From an uncultured Dialister sp. (lineage in GTDB: Bacteria > Bacillota > Negativicutes > Veillonellales > Dialisteraceae), in contig NZ_UPZP01000015.1 in assembly GCF_900538805.1 (NCBI RefSeq), positions 1 through 32,566 on the forward strand: DNA of 32,566 nucleotides, written 5' to 3'. The position numbers were made by a program, and so were the translations under genes. This document shows positions 16,053 to 24,059 of the stretch, in pieces (within the stretch, counting starts at the first letter, position 1; every line of letters starts with the position of its first letter). A model generated the notes under the pieces. It had not been told where the DNA came from. It saw only the letters and a list, made by a program, of their open reading frames with translations, and ran no database searches.

Positions 16053-16149
16053 CCTTCCCGCCGAATTGGTATTTAGCACCGATTACCGCAAACTCTCCAC
16101 TCACCGAGATTCTTCGCTGACGCTCAGAATGACGCGTAGGGCGGGAAGG
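16053..16149. repeat. 97-bp palindromic repeat unit, copy A
   Basis: The outer ends CCTTCCCGCC and GGCGGGAAGG are perfect 10-base inverted repeats. The right half holds the imperfect palindrome GAGATTCTTCGC...GCTCAGAATGAC (16106-16133), a motif seen widely as an intergenic palindrome in bacteria. The same unit is at 30638-30734 (97 bp) and 25564-25659 (96 bp), a shorter diverged form is at 25361-25445, and its right end starts the window. Confidence 0.8.
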
Positions 16150-16575
16150 TAAGTACGTAACGTTAGGCTCCTTTCTCAGAAAGGAGCTGCCCGATAGGGC
16201 TGAGGATAGGTCCGAAAGAACTGACGCCCCTATCCTCCGTCGCCTAACGGCGACACCCCCTTCCTGGGGAAGGGGGCTTTTGCTCTCAGTCATGCGGCCT
16301 TGGTGACACAAGAGGAAATCCCGTAACGCTGACTTCATACTCATCGCCGAAGGCGATACCTTCCCCTCTGAACCCTCTGAACCCTCTGAACCCTCTGAAC
16401 CTTCTGAACCTGGGTCGCTTCGCGGCCCCTGGTCGATACCACAACCCTCAGCCCGAAGGGCTGTCAAACCTTAGAATCCTCCGGCCAAAGGCCGGTTAAA
16501 CTTCAGAAACTTTCACGCCACAGGGCTTTTTATTCATTTGCATCTATTTAGCCAAATTTCCCAAAGGAGACCCAT

Positions 16576-17973
16576 ATGACTACCAAGGTACGTACGAAAT
16601 ACATCTGTTCCAACTGCGGGGCGGAGACTTTGAAGTGGATGGGGCGGTGTCCTCAGTGCGGGGAGTGGAATACCCTGGAGGAGCGGGTGGAGACGCCGGC
16701 GCCTAAGAGCATGGGGATTCCTTTATCCGCAGATCTGGGCACCTCATCCAAGCCCCAGAAGCTGTCTTCCATCAGCTATCATGGAGACAAGCGGGTGCTC
16801 CTTCATATGAAGGAAGTGGATAGGCCCCTGGGCGGCGGCATTGTGCCGGGGTCGGTTATTCTATGGGGCGGGGAGCCGGGGATCGGCAAGTCTACCCTCA
16901 TCCTCCAGATATGCCATGCCATGGCGTCCCAGGGGGAGGGGGTGCTTTACTGCAGCGGCGAGGAGTCGGAAATTCAGGTGAAGCTTCGGGCGGAAAGGCT
17001 CCAGGTGAACGACGGGAGCTGCTACATTTACGCCGGAAGCAGCATTGACAGCATTCTGAAGGAGGCGGAAAAAATGAAGCCCTCCATGCTTGTCATTGAT
17101 TCCATTCAGACCATGTATATTTCCGGCGTGGATTCACCCATGGGAAGTCCCGCCCAGATTCGGGACTGCACGTCTGCCCTGGTACGGTTTGCAAAGAAAA
17201 CCAATATTTCCGTCATGATTGTAGGCCATGTGACGAAGGAAGGCAATCTGGCGGGCCCCCGCATTCTGGAGCATATGGTGGACGTGGTTTTCTACCTGGA
17301 AGGGGATAGGAGCTATCAGTTCCGGGTGCTCCGTACTGTAAAGAACCGTTTCGGATCCACCGCTGAGTCCGGCCTCTTCGTGATGGAAGGAAACGGCCTG
17401 AAGGGCATTGAAGACCCGTCAAAATACATGCTTAGAAACCGCAGCGAATCGGCACCGGGGTCCATGGTGGTGGCCTGCATGGAAGGCCTCCGTCCGGTGC
17501 TGGTGGAAATCCAGGCTTTGACCGTCCATTCTGTCCTTGCCATTCCCAGAAGAATTGCCGCCGGCTATGATTACAACCGCATGATTATCCTTCTGGCGGT
17601 GCTGGAAAAAAGAGCCCGCATTCCCTTTTCCTCCGACGATGTGTACCTGAATGTGGCTGGCGGATTCCGGGTCAAGGAAACGGCAGCGGACCTGGGCATT
17701 TCCCTTTCCCTGGTGTCCGTGAAAAAAGACATTCCCCTGCCGGCGGGCCTCATGGCTTTAGGAGAAATCGGACTTACCGGCGAAGTGATGCCGGTCTCCA
17801 AAATCGGCCCCCGGCTGAAGGAAGCCATCAAGATGAAATTTACATCCTTCCTCCTTCCTGAGGGAAACAGGGAAGAGGTGACGGACTTCTGCAAAAGCAA
17901 CGGACTTGCCGGCATGCTGGACCATATGGTCTTCATCAGGCATCTGTCGGAGGCGGTGGAGTATATACGGTAA
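16576..17973 (+). CDS. radA: DNA repair protein RadA (Sms)
   Basis: RadA is a RecA-like branch-migration helicase that processes recombination intermediates. The 465-residue protein begins with a C4 zinc finger (C11, C14, C25, C28), then the ATPase core with Walker A GEPGIGKST at residues 99-107 and the RadA-specific KNRFG motif at 256-260. A C-terminal Lon-protease-like domain (about residue 285 to the end) follows. Everything expected is present. The ribosome binding site AAAGGAG lies just before the ATG. Repeat mosaics on both sides make it a separate unit rather than part of the clpC operon. I could not identify a convincing promoter between 16530 and 16575. Confidence 0.97.
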   Translation: MTTKVRTKYICSNCGAETLKWMGRCPQCGEWNTLEERVETPAPKSMGIPLSADLGTSSKPQKLSSISYHGDKRVLLHMKEVDRPLGGGIVPGSVILWGGEPGIGKSTLILQICHAMASQGEGVLYCSGEESEIQVKLRAERLQVNDGSCYIYAGSSIDSILKEAEKMKPSMLVIDSIQTMYISGVDSPMGSPAQIRDCTSALVRFAKKTNISVMIVGHVTKEGNLAGPRILEHMVDVVFYLEGDRSYQFRVLRTVKNRFGSTAESGLFVMEGNGLKGIEDPSKYMLRNRSESAPGSMVVACMEGLRPVLVEIQALTVHSVLAIPRRIAAGYDYNRMIILLAVLEKRARIPFSSDDVYLNVAGGFRVKETAADLGISLSLVSVKKDIPLPAGLMALGEIGLTGEVMPVSKIGPRLKEAIKMKFTSFLLPEGNREEVTDFCKSNGLAGMLDHMVFIRHLSEAVEYIR

Positions 17974-17975
17974 AC

Positions 17976-18540
17976 ACGCCCTTCGGGCGTGAGGGTTCTT
18001 AGGTTTGACGGGGCTTTCGCCCCGAGGGTGCTTAAGTTTGACATGGCCTGCGGCCATGAGGGTTGTGGTGGGCGGTTCCGCCGCCAGTATGAAAAACGAT
18101 TTAGTTGACTAGTGTGCTAGTGTACTAGTAAAACCATACAACCGCCCTGCAGGCGGGGAAAAAAGGCAAACCGCCCTTCGGGCGGGGAAAAAGTGCCCCC
18201 CTTTGGTGGCTGGCGCCACCACCTTCCCCCCCCCGCTACGCGGTGGGACTATGGGTACTCAGCATTGTGCCACATGATACCAGAGGTAAGCGTAGAGCGG
18301 TTTATTCTGCCCCTTTTTAAGGGGAAGTCCGGCGCAGCCGGATAGGGGATGGCGAACGCAGTGAGCCAATCAGCAGAATGCTTATCATGCTATATGATAT
18401 GGGAAGGATATCCCGTAACGCTGACTTTATACTCATCGCCGCGAAGCGGCGATACCTTCCCTTCTGAACCCTCTGAACCTTGCCACGTAGTGGCTCTAAT
18501 GGCGATACCTTCCCCTCTGAATCCTGAAAAATGAAACTAT
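17976..18540. repeat. Intergenic repeat mosaic after radA (forward orientation)
   Basis: No gene is supported. It opens with three consecutive hairpin cassettes, ACGCCC-ttc-GGGCGT, GGGGC-tttc-GCCCC and ATGGCC-tgc-GGCCAT, each between the constant flanks TTTGAC and GAGGGT. These are followed by a CTAG-spaced tract (18109-18129), CCGCCC-ttc-GGGCGG hairpins, a GGTGGC/GCCACC hairpin, the branched element copy B, ATCCCGTAACGC (18410-18421), CGCCGC-gaa-GCGGCG and a short TCTGAACC array. Compared with 15606-16530 the 97-bp palindrome and the long central module are missing. Confidence 0.85.
18304..18379 (+). other. 76-nt multi-branched repeat element, copy B
   Basis: ATTCTG (18304-18309) and CAGAAT (18374-18379) enclose CCCC-tttttaa-GGGG and TCCGGC-gca-GCCGGA and the conserved GGCGAACGCAGTGAGCC tail. 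Relative to copy A, the first hairpin is shorter and the loop of the second changes from gaa to gca, but the pairing is kept. Confidence 0.6.
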
Positions 18541-18596
18541 CTCACTAGTCCACCAGCTCACCAGCTCACTAGTCCACTAACACCCCACTAATTCAT
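18541..18596. repeat. CTAG-rich degenerate tandem repeat before the NlpC/P60 gene
   Basis: Units such as CTCACTAGTCCAC and CCAGCTCA repeat imperfectly, matching the array at 4511-4610. The remaining bases to 18746 contain AT-rich sequence with possible -10 elements (for example TAAAAT at 18622-18627) but no pair I would call a promoter. Confidence 0.65.
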
Positions 18597-18746
18597 AGAG
18601 GAAATCCCTTTCCAAATGTGGTAAAATATAAAGGAAATTAATGTGCTAAATTGGATAATTATGAAATCAGATAGAAATTGGAAGGGGAAATGACGGCGCA
18701 GCCGGGATTTCCGAGGTGGATGAGTAGAATCAAAGGAAGTGCAGGC

Positions 18747-19487
18747 ATGAAGAGGAAACTGTGCGTTCTGCTGTTGACAGGCGTGCTTGCTTTGGGGACA
18801 GCAGGAATTTCACATGCAGATTACATGATCGGCTCCCAGGGGCAGGAGGTTAGGAATCTGCAGAAGCGGCTCAATGTGTATGGGTTCAAGGTGAAGGCTG
18901 ATGGCAATTACAATGTGGCCACCAGCAATGCGGTGAAGAAGTTCCAGCGGAGGAAACATCTTTCCGCCGACGGCATTGTGGGGCCGGTGACTTACAAGGC
19001 TCTCATGGGAAAGACCATGTACAAGCCGAAGGTCCAGTCTTCGGGCCGGGGAAATGCGTCCATTCCCTATGTGGGCATCGATGATTCCCGGGTGGAGTGG
19101 CATAAGGCGGGACCCATGAGCGATACGGTGAAGGCCATTACGGCGGAGGCCCAGAAATATGTGGGCGTGCCCTACCAGTTCGGCGGCACCACGCCTTCGG
19201 GCTTTGACTGCTCCGGTTTTATCCAGTATGTGTTTAACCGGAAGGGCATCGTTCTTCCAAGAGGGGCGGACGAGCAGTATCTTTCCGGCAGGAAGATTTC
19301 CGTGAATGCCCTGGAACCGGGGGACCTGGTATTCTTCAGAACTTACGAGGAAGGGGTATCCCATTCCGGACTGTACCTGGGGGACGGTTATTTCATCAGC
19401 GCCACCAGCAGCCGGGGCGTGGCGGTGGCCACCATGAAGAACGGCTACTGGCATGACCGGTATGTGGGAGCCAACCGGGTACTTTGA
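18747..19487 (+). CDS. Secreted NlpC/P60 peptidoglycan endopeptidase with a PG-binding domain
   Basis: This is a cell-wall hydrolase that probably cleaves peptide stems (D-gamma-Glu to diamino acid bonds, by family). The 246-residue precursor has a Sec signal peptide (KRK, hydrophobic core about residues 5-20, likely cleavage after SHA at 22-24), a PG_binding_1 repeat (about 28-86), a linker, and an NlpC/P60 domain (about 128-246). The catalytic Cys155 lies in FDCSGF and His206 in VSHSG. The third polar residue, often His, appears to be Ser218 (YFISAT). I chose ATG 18747 because it begins a proper signal peptide and has AAAGGAAG upstream; a longer frame from 18678 would put 23 hydrophilic residues before it. 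Confidence 0.9.
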   Translation: MKRKLCVLLLTGVLALGTAGISHADYMIGSQGQEVRNLQKRLNVYGFKVKADGNYNVATSNAVKKFQRRKHLSADGIVGPVTYKALMGKTMYKPKVQSSGRGNASIPYVGIDDSRVEWHKAGPMSDTVKAITAEAQKYVGVPYQFGGTTPSGFDCSGFIQYVFNRKGIVLPRGADEQYLSGRKISVNALEPGDLVFFRTYEEGVSHSGLYLGDGYFISATSSRGVAVATMKNGYWHDRYVGANRVL

Positions 19488-19503
19488 CAAAATGAAACCA
19501 ATG

Positions 19504-19546
19504 AGGGCTGTAAAGAAATATGATTCATATTTCCTACAGCCCTTTG
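19504..19546 (+). terminator. Terminator after the NlpC/P60 gene
   Basis: AGGGCTGTA (19504-19512) pairs with TACAGCCCT (19535-19543), and the inner GAAATATGA (19515-19523) pairs with TCATATTTC (19525-19533). This makes one long stem followed by a short T run. It ends 20 bases before the next start, so the nitrilase-family gene may be transcribed by partial readthrough. Confidence 0.75.
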
Positions 19547-19565
19547 TATATGCTGAGGTGATGGA

Positions 19566-20339
19566 ATGAGAATCGCAATGCTGCAGATGGATGTGGCAGA
19601 GGGGGATAAGGAAAGAAATATCCGCCACGCCTTCGATCTTCTGGAGGAGGCGGCGTCTTCGGCGGATGTGCTGGTGATGCCGGAGCTCTGGACCATCGGA
19701 TACAATTTCCATGATTTTAAAAACAGGGTGACCAGACCCGGCGACGGTCTTCTGGAAAGGCTTTCTTCCTTTGCCGCCTACCACCATGTGACTCTGGAAG
19801 CGGGCACCCTTCCCATCGAAAAGGAGGGGGCCGTGAAAAACACGGGGCTCCTTTTCGGCCCAGACGGGAGAATCCGGGCCCATTACAGCAAGAGGCATCT
19901 TTTCTACGGTTATCTGGAGGCCCAGCTCATGGTGCCCGGGAGCCATCTTATGAATACGGAAATCGGCGGCGTACGGACCGGCATGGCGGTGTGCTATGAA
20001 TTCTATTTCCCCAAAATGTGGAGGAAAATGGCGAAAGCCGGCACCACCCTGGTCCTGGCGCCGGCGTCGTGGCCAAAGGTCCACCTTTCCCAGTGGGACG
20101 TGCTCACCAGGGCCAGGGCCATTGAAAACGGCATGTGCATCTGCGCCGTCAACATGGTAGGCACCTACCATGGCGTCCAGCTGGGCGGCCATTCCCGCTT
20201 CATCGACCCCGTGGGAAACCTGGAAGTGGAAGGGGATCTGGAAGAGCATATTTACTATGCGGACTACGATGAGGTGAAATATAAGGATCTGGGAAAGCAG
20301 CTGGCGGTGATTCGGCTGGAGAAGGAAATAGGGCAGTAA
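19566..20339 (+). CDS. Carbon-nitrogen hydrolase (nitrilase superfamily amidase)
   Basis: The 257-residue cytosolic enzyme carries the nitrilase-superfamily triad: Glu40 in MPELW, Lys109 in HYSKRHLF and Cys143 in AVCYEFYFP. Length and motifs fit the omega-amidase / YafV / Nit2-like branch, which hydrolyses alpha-keto acid amides or deaminated metabolites; the exact substrate cannot be told from sequence. A GAGGTGATGG ribosome binding site precedes ATG 19566. It stands between two mosaics and has no obvious pathway partner nearby. Confidence 0.85.
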   Translation: MRIAMLQMDVAEGDKERNIRHAFDLLEEAASSADVLVMPELWTIGYNFHDFKNRVTRPGDGLLERLSSFAAYHHVTLEAGTLPIEKEGAVKNTGLLFGPDGRIRAHYSKRHLFYGYLEAQLMVPGSHLMNTEIGGVRTGMAVCYEFYFPKMWRKMAKAGTTLVLAPASWPKVHLSQWDVLTRARAIENGMCICAVNMVGTYHGVQLGGHSRFIDPVGNLEVEGDLEEHIYYADYDEVKYKDLGKQLAVIRLEKEIGQ

Positions 20340-21060
20340 AGGGGCGCAGAGCGCCCCGGGTTCAAAAGGTTCAGAAGGTTCAAAGGGGAAGGTATCGCCT
20401 GACGGCGATGAGTATAAAATCAGCGTTACGGGATTGGCTTTTGTGTCTCAAATGCTGCATGGCGTAGAGCCAGAGCTCCCTTCCTTTGGAAGGCAGAAAC
20501 CCTGCAGAGGGCTTCTGAGCCGGGCTCTTATTTGAGCATAGTCTGCACACAAAGCGAACACCTTAAAGCCCGGCCGGAGGTGTTGCCATCAGGCGACGGA
20601 GGATAGGGGCGTCAGGTCTTTCGGACCTATCCTCAGCCCTATCGGGCAGCTCCTTCTTGGGGAAGGAGCCTGACGTTACGGGATTGGCTTCCTGTATCAT
20701 ATAGCATGATAAACATTCTGCTGATTGGCTCACTGCGTTCGCCACCCCCTATCCGGCTTCGCCGGACTTCCCCCTATTCAGGGGGCAGAATAGGCCTCTC
20801 AATGCTTCCCCACAGAGTAATGTGGCACAATGCTGAGTACCCATAGTGCCCCCGCTTGCGGGGGAAAGGTGGCGGCGCAGCCACCAAAGGGGGAGAGCGC
20901 TTTTCCCTGCCCATAAGGGCGGTTTGCCTGTTTTCCCACGGGCGAAGCCCGGTTGTAAAGGTTTTATTCATATTGGCGGCGAAGCCGCCCACCACAACCC
21001 TCTGAACCCTCTGAACCCTTTGAACCTTCTGAACCTGAGCCGCGAAGCGGCTCCAATGGG
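20340..21060 (-). repeat. Intergenic repeat mosaic before alaS (reverse orientation)
   Basis: No gene is supported. The module order is that of the other mosaics read on the opposite strand: GGTTCARAR nonamers (20359-20386), CGCC-tgac-GGCG, GCGTTACGGGAT (20423-20434, the reverse complement of the recurrent 12-mer), the long central module, a second one-mismatch 12-mer (20673-20684), the branched element copy C, TTTCCC/GGTGGC hairpins, the GGGC-gaa-GCCC cassette, GGCGGC-gaa-GCCGCC (20976-20990) and a CTCTGAACC array (20999-21034). The 97-bp palindrome is absent. A hairpin AGCCGC-gaa-GCGGCT closes it. Confidence 0.85.
20715..20791 (-). other. 77-nt multi-branched repeat element, copy C (reverse strand)
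   Basis: On the minus strand, ATTCTG (20791-20786) and CAGAAT (20720-20715) enclose CCCCCT-gaat-AGGGGG, TCCGGC-gaa-GCCGGA and the GGCGAACGCAGTGAGCC tail. Its orientation follows that of the whole mosaic. Confidence 0.6.
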
Positions 21061-21109
21061 AGTGCCGTTTAAAATCTCATATGAATCTAAATCATAAACA
21101 AATATCTAT

Positions 21110-21138
21110 TTGCATGGACCGTGCAAGTCATATATAAT
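21110..21138 (+). promoter_or_regulatory. alaS promoter
   Basis: TTGCAT (21110-21115) and TATAAT (21133-21138) have a 17-base spacer. Transcription would start about 25 bases before ATG 21170, leaving no room for a T-box leader. A good ribosome binding site (AAGGGGG, 21157-21163) follows. Confidence 0.75.
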
Positions 21139-21169
21139 GAAGAACACAAATACATTAAGGGGGTTTATC

Positions 21170-23779
21170 ATGAAGGGCAATGATATTCGTGAATCATATC
21201 TTTCATTTTTTGAAAATCAAAAAGGCCATCTGAGATTGAAGAGCTTCTCTCTGATCCCGAAGGATGACCCCAGTCTTCTTTTAATCGGTGCAGGCATGGC
21301 GCCTTTGAAGCCGTATTTCACAGGCAAGGTGGAGCCGCCGCGTCATCGTGTCACCACCAGCCAGAAATGCATCCGCACCGGCGACATTGAGAACGTGGGA
21401 CACACGGCAAGGCACCATACTTTCTTTGAAATGCTGGGGAATTTCTCCTTTGGCGACTATTTCAAGAAGGAAGCCATCAGCTGGGCCTGGGAATTTCTGA
21501 CTGAAGTTTTGAAGCTGGACCAGTCCCGCCTGTATGTCACCATTTATCCTGATGACCATGAAGCCCATGATTACTGGCACAAGATGATCGGTCTGCCGGA
21601 AAACCATATTTATCCGCTGTCCGATAATTTCTGGGAAATCGGGGAAGGTCCCTGCGGCCCGGACTCTGAAATTTTCTACGACCAGGGCGAGGAATTCGGC
21701 ACGGATCCGGAAAATCAGATGGGCGGGGACGGCGACCGTTTCCTGGAAATCTGGAACCTCGTATTCTCCCAGTATGACCGCCAGAAGGACGGCTCCTATC
21801 TGCCCCTGGCCAAGAAGAACATCGATACCGGCGCAGGCCTGGAACGTCTGGCAGCGGTGCTCCAGAAGAAGAAAAACAACTTTGAAACGGACCTGTTCTT
21901 CCCGATTATTGAAGAAGCAGCCGCTCTCTCCGGCGTACCCTATGGAAAGAGCGCCCAGGGCGATGTGGCGCTGAAGGTCATTTCCGACCATGCCCGTGCC
22001 ATTACGAACATGATTGCCGACGGCATCCTCCCGTCCAACGAAGGCAGGGGCTACGTGCTCCGAAGGATTCTGCGCCGGGCTGTCCGTTTCGGCAAGCTCC
22101 TGGGCATCCAGGACGCTTTCATCGGACAGATGATCGACGTGGTTATCAGCATGATGAAACCGGCGTATCCGGAATTGGTGGATAAGCAGGCTTTCATTAA
22201 GAAAGTGGCCGGCGTAGAGGAAGACCGTTTCCACTCTACCCTGAATGCGGGCACCGACCTTCTTTCCGAAATGCTGGAAGATACAAAGAAGAAACAGAAC
22301 ACCGTCCTTTCCGGCGACAAGGTGTTCAAGCTCTACGATACCTACGGTTTCCCCTGGGAACTGACCGATGAAATCGCCAAGGAACAGGGCCTGACCATTG
22401 ATAAGGAAGGCTTTGAAGCAGCCATGGCTGAGCAGAAGGAAAGAGCCAGAGCGGCCAGAGCCAAAGTTTCCGCCAAGGTGGCAACCCCTGACACCACAAA
22501 GCTCGATGCAGCAAGCCTCACCACAGAAGATAAGGACGGAGAAACAAAGCTCCTCCTTCTGGGGAAAGATGGAAAGGAAATCAAGGAAGCCGCTGACGGC
22601 ACCGAAGTCACCGTCATTCTCAGGAACAACCCCTTCCATGCAGAAGGCGGCGGACAGGTAGGCGACACCGGCACCATTACCGGACCGGAAGGCGTCATTG
22701 ACGTGGAAGATACGAAGAAACTCCCCGACGGCATTGTGTACGTCATCGGCACTGTACGGGAAGGCACCATTTCCGAAGGCGATACGGTGAAGGCCGTGGT
22801 GGACAGGGAAAGAAGAGAAGACCTGGCCAGAAACCACACCGGCACCCATATGCTGCAGGCAGCGCTCCGTGAAGTGCTGGGCGGACAGGTGAACCAGGCA
22901 GGATCCCTGGTGCTTCCTGACCGGCTCCGTTTCGATTTCACCTGGCCTGAACCGCTTTCCGCAAAACAGCTCTCCGCTGTGGAAGAAGTGGTGAACCGTG
23001 AAATCCTCCATGCCCTTCCGGTAAATATTACGGAAATGCCTCTGGAAGAAGCAAAGAAATCGGGTGCCATGGCCCTCTTCGGAGAAAAGTACGGCGCTGT
23101 AGTCCGCGTCGTTTCCGTAGGCCATTTCAGTAAGGAACTCTGCGGCGGCAGCCATGTGGCCAACTCCGGCGAACTGGGCTCCTTCCGCATTATCAGCGAA
23201 GGCGGCATCGGCTCCGGCCTGCGCCGCATCGAAGCGGTCACCGGCAAGAAGGCCTATGAAATGATGAAGGCCGACCGGGCGCTCCTTGAAAATTCCGCTT
23301 CCCTTCTGAAGGGCAAAGTGGAAAATATTCCTGAAAAGATTGAAAAACTCCTGTCCGAAGTGAGGGACCTGGAAAAACAGCTGGAAGCCATGAAGAAGCA
23401 GCAGACGAAAGACGAACTGGGCTCCATCATGCAGAACGTGCAGGAAAAGAAGGGCATCCCCTTCTTTGGCGCCGTGGTTCATGCAGACAACATGGACGAT
23501 CTCAGAAAGGCTGCGGACGTGGTGAAGGCGAAACTCACCGGCGGCGCATTCATTCTGGGCACCGTTTCCGGCGATAAGGTAAACCTGGTGGGCATGGCTT
23601 CTCCGGAAGCGGTGAAGGCCGGTGTCCATATGGGCAAAGTAGTTTCCAAAGCAGCTAAAATCTGCGGCGGCGGCGGTGGCGGCAAACCGGCGGTAGCACA
23701 GGCCGGCGGTCGTGATACATCGAAGCTGGAAGACGCAGTGAACGCAGGCGTTTCAGCGATTGCTGACATGCTTGATTAA
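21170..23779 (+). CDS. alaS: Alanine--tRNA ligase
   Basis: AlaS charges tRNA-Ala and clears mischarged Ser/Gly. The 869-residue protein has the class II catalytic domain (start KGNDIRESYLSFFE; GNFSFGDYFKKEAI; TGAGLERLA) and an editing domain with HxxxH at H556/H560 and the CGGSH motif at C658/H662. The C-Ala domain ends with a glycine run (CGGGGGGKP). I chose ATG 21170: it matches the family start, has the AAGGGGG site, and lies downstream of the promoter. An in-frame start at 21110 would fall inside the promoter. It heads the alaS-ireB-ruvX-DUF1292 operon, a standard Bacillota arrangement. Confidence 0.98.
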   Translation: MKGNDIRESYLSFFENQKGHLRLKSFSLIPKDDPSLLLIGAGMAPLKPYFTGKVEPPRHRVTTSQKCIRTGDIENVGHTARHHTFFEMLGNFSFGDYFKKEAISWAWEFLTEVLKLDQSRLYVTIYPDDHEAHDYWHKMIGLPENHIYPLSDNFWEIGEGPCGPDSEIFYDQGEEFGTDPENQMGGDGDRFLEIWNLVFSQYDRQKDGSYLPLAKKNIDTGAGLERLAAVLQKKKNNFETDLFFPIIEEAAALSGVPYGKSAQGDVALKVISDHARAITNMIADGILPSNEGRGYVLRRILRRAVRFGKLLGIQDAFIGQMIDVVISMMKPAYPELVDKQAFIKKVAGVEEDRFHSTLNAGTDLLSEMLEDTKKKQNTVLSGDKVFKLYDTYGFPWELTDEIAKEQGLTIDKEGFEAAMAEQKERARAARAKVSAKVATPDTTKLDAASLTTEDKDGETKLLLLGKDGKEIKEAADGTEVTVILRNNPFHAEGGGQVGDTGTITGPEGVIDVEDTKKLPDGIVYVIGTVREGTISEGDTVKAVVDRERREDLARNHTGTHMLQAALREVLGGQVNQAGSLVLPDRLRFDFTWPEPLSAKQLSAVEEVVNREILHALPVNITEMPLEEAKKSGAMALFGEKYGAVVRVVSVGHFSKELCGGSHVANSGELGSFRIISEGGIGSGLRRIEAVTGKKAYEMMKADRALLENSASLLKGKVENIPEKIEKLLSEVRDLEKQLEAMKKQQTKDELGSIMQNVQEKKGIPFFGAVVHADNMDDLRKAADVVKAKLTGGAFILGTVSGDKVNLVGMASPEAVKAGVHMGKVVSKAAKICGGGGGGKPAVAQAGGRDTSKLEDAVNAGVSAIADMLD

Positions 23780-23791
23780 GGAGGGATATAT

Positions 23792-24058
23792 ATGTCAGTC
23801 TCTGATGAAACGATTTTATTCAATACCAATGCCGATGAAGGTGAAAACCGGCAGGCCGCCATGGTTCTGCAGGAAGTCTATGGGGCTCTGAAAGAAGCAG
23901 GGCATAATCCTACGGTACAGCTGGTGGGATATCTTGTTTCAGGAGAGCCGACATATATTACTTCCCGTCATGACGCCAGAAGGCTCATTTCCGGCATCGA
24001 AAGGGACGAACTGGTGGAAGAACTGGTCCGTTTCTATGTCAAGCACAAGGGCCTCTGA
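23792..24058 (+). CDS. ireB: IreB family regulatory protein (UPF0297)
   Basis: This 88-residue protein belongs to the IreB/UPF0297 family (YrzL in Bacillus). In Enterococcus, IreB is a small phosphorylated regulator linked to the IreK kinase and cephalosporin resistance. The sequence is intact, with the family patterns DETILFN near the start and PTYITSRHDARRLI in the middle. It starts 12 bases after alaS with AAGGAGGG before the ATG. The order alaS-ireB-ruvX-DUF1292 supports the assignment. No kinase gene is in the window, so the partner is unknown here. Confidence 0.92.
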   Translation: MSVSDETILFNTNADEGENRQAAMVLQEVYGALKEAGHNPTVQLVGYLVSGEPTYITSRHDARRLISGIERDELVEELVRFYVKHKGL

Positions 24059-24059
24059 T

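Larger units (their letters stand above)
15606..16530. repeat. Intergenic repeat mosaic between clpC and radA (forward orientation)
   Basis: No gene is supported here. In order: hairpin cassettes and a GGTTCAGAR nonamer array (15709-15728); the GCGCC-tgc-GGCGC cassette; CCGGGC-ttc-GCCCGG and CGCCC-ttac-GGGCG cassettes; a GGTGGC/GCCACC hairpin; the 77-nt branched element (15935-16011); the 97-bp palindrome (16053-16149); a long module with GGCTCCTTTCTCAG at 16165 and CGCC-taac-GGCG hairpins; ATCCCGTAACGC (16318-16329); CGCC-gaa-GGCG; a CTCTGAACC array (16374-16409); and the paired cassettes AGCCC-gaa-GGGCT and CGGCC-aaa-GGCCG. In many Bacillota clpC and radA are adjacent, so this block separates genes that are usually neighbours. 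Confidence 0.85.

Noticed and set aside
15880..16467. 195-codon minus-strand frame in the clpC-radA mosaic containing an EGSEGSEG repeat
   Set aside because: It is the translation of the 9-base nonamer array and cassettes, with frames changing between mosaic copies, so not a conserved protein.
21061..21169. T-box riboswitch before alaS
   Set aside because: A good promoter at 21110-21138 leaves about 25 bases of leader, and no T-box core or terminator is present.
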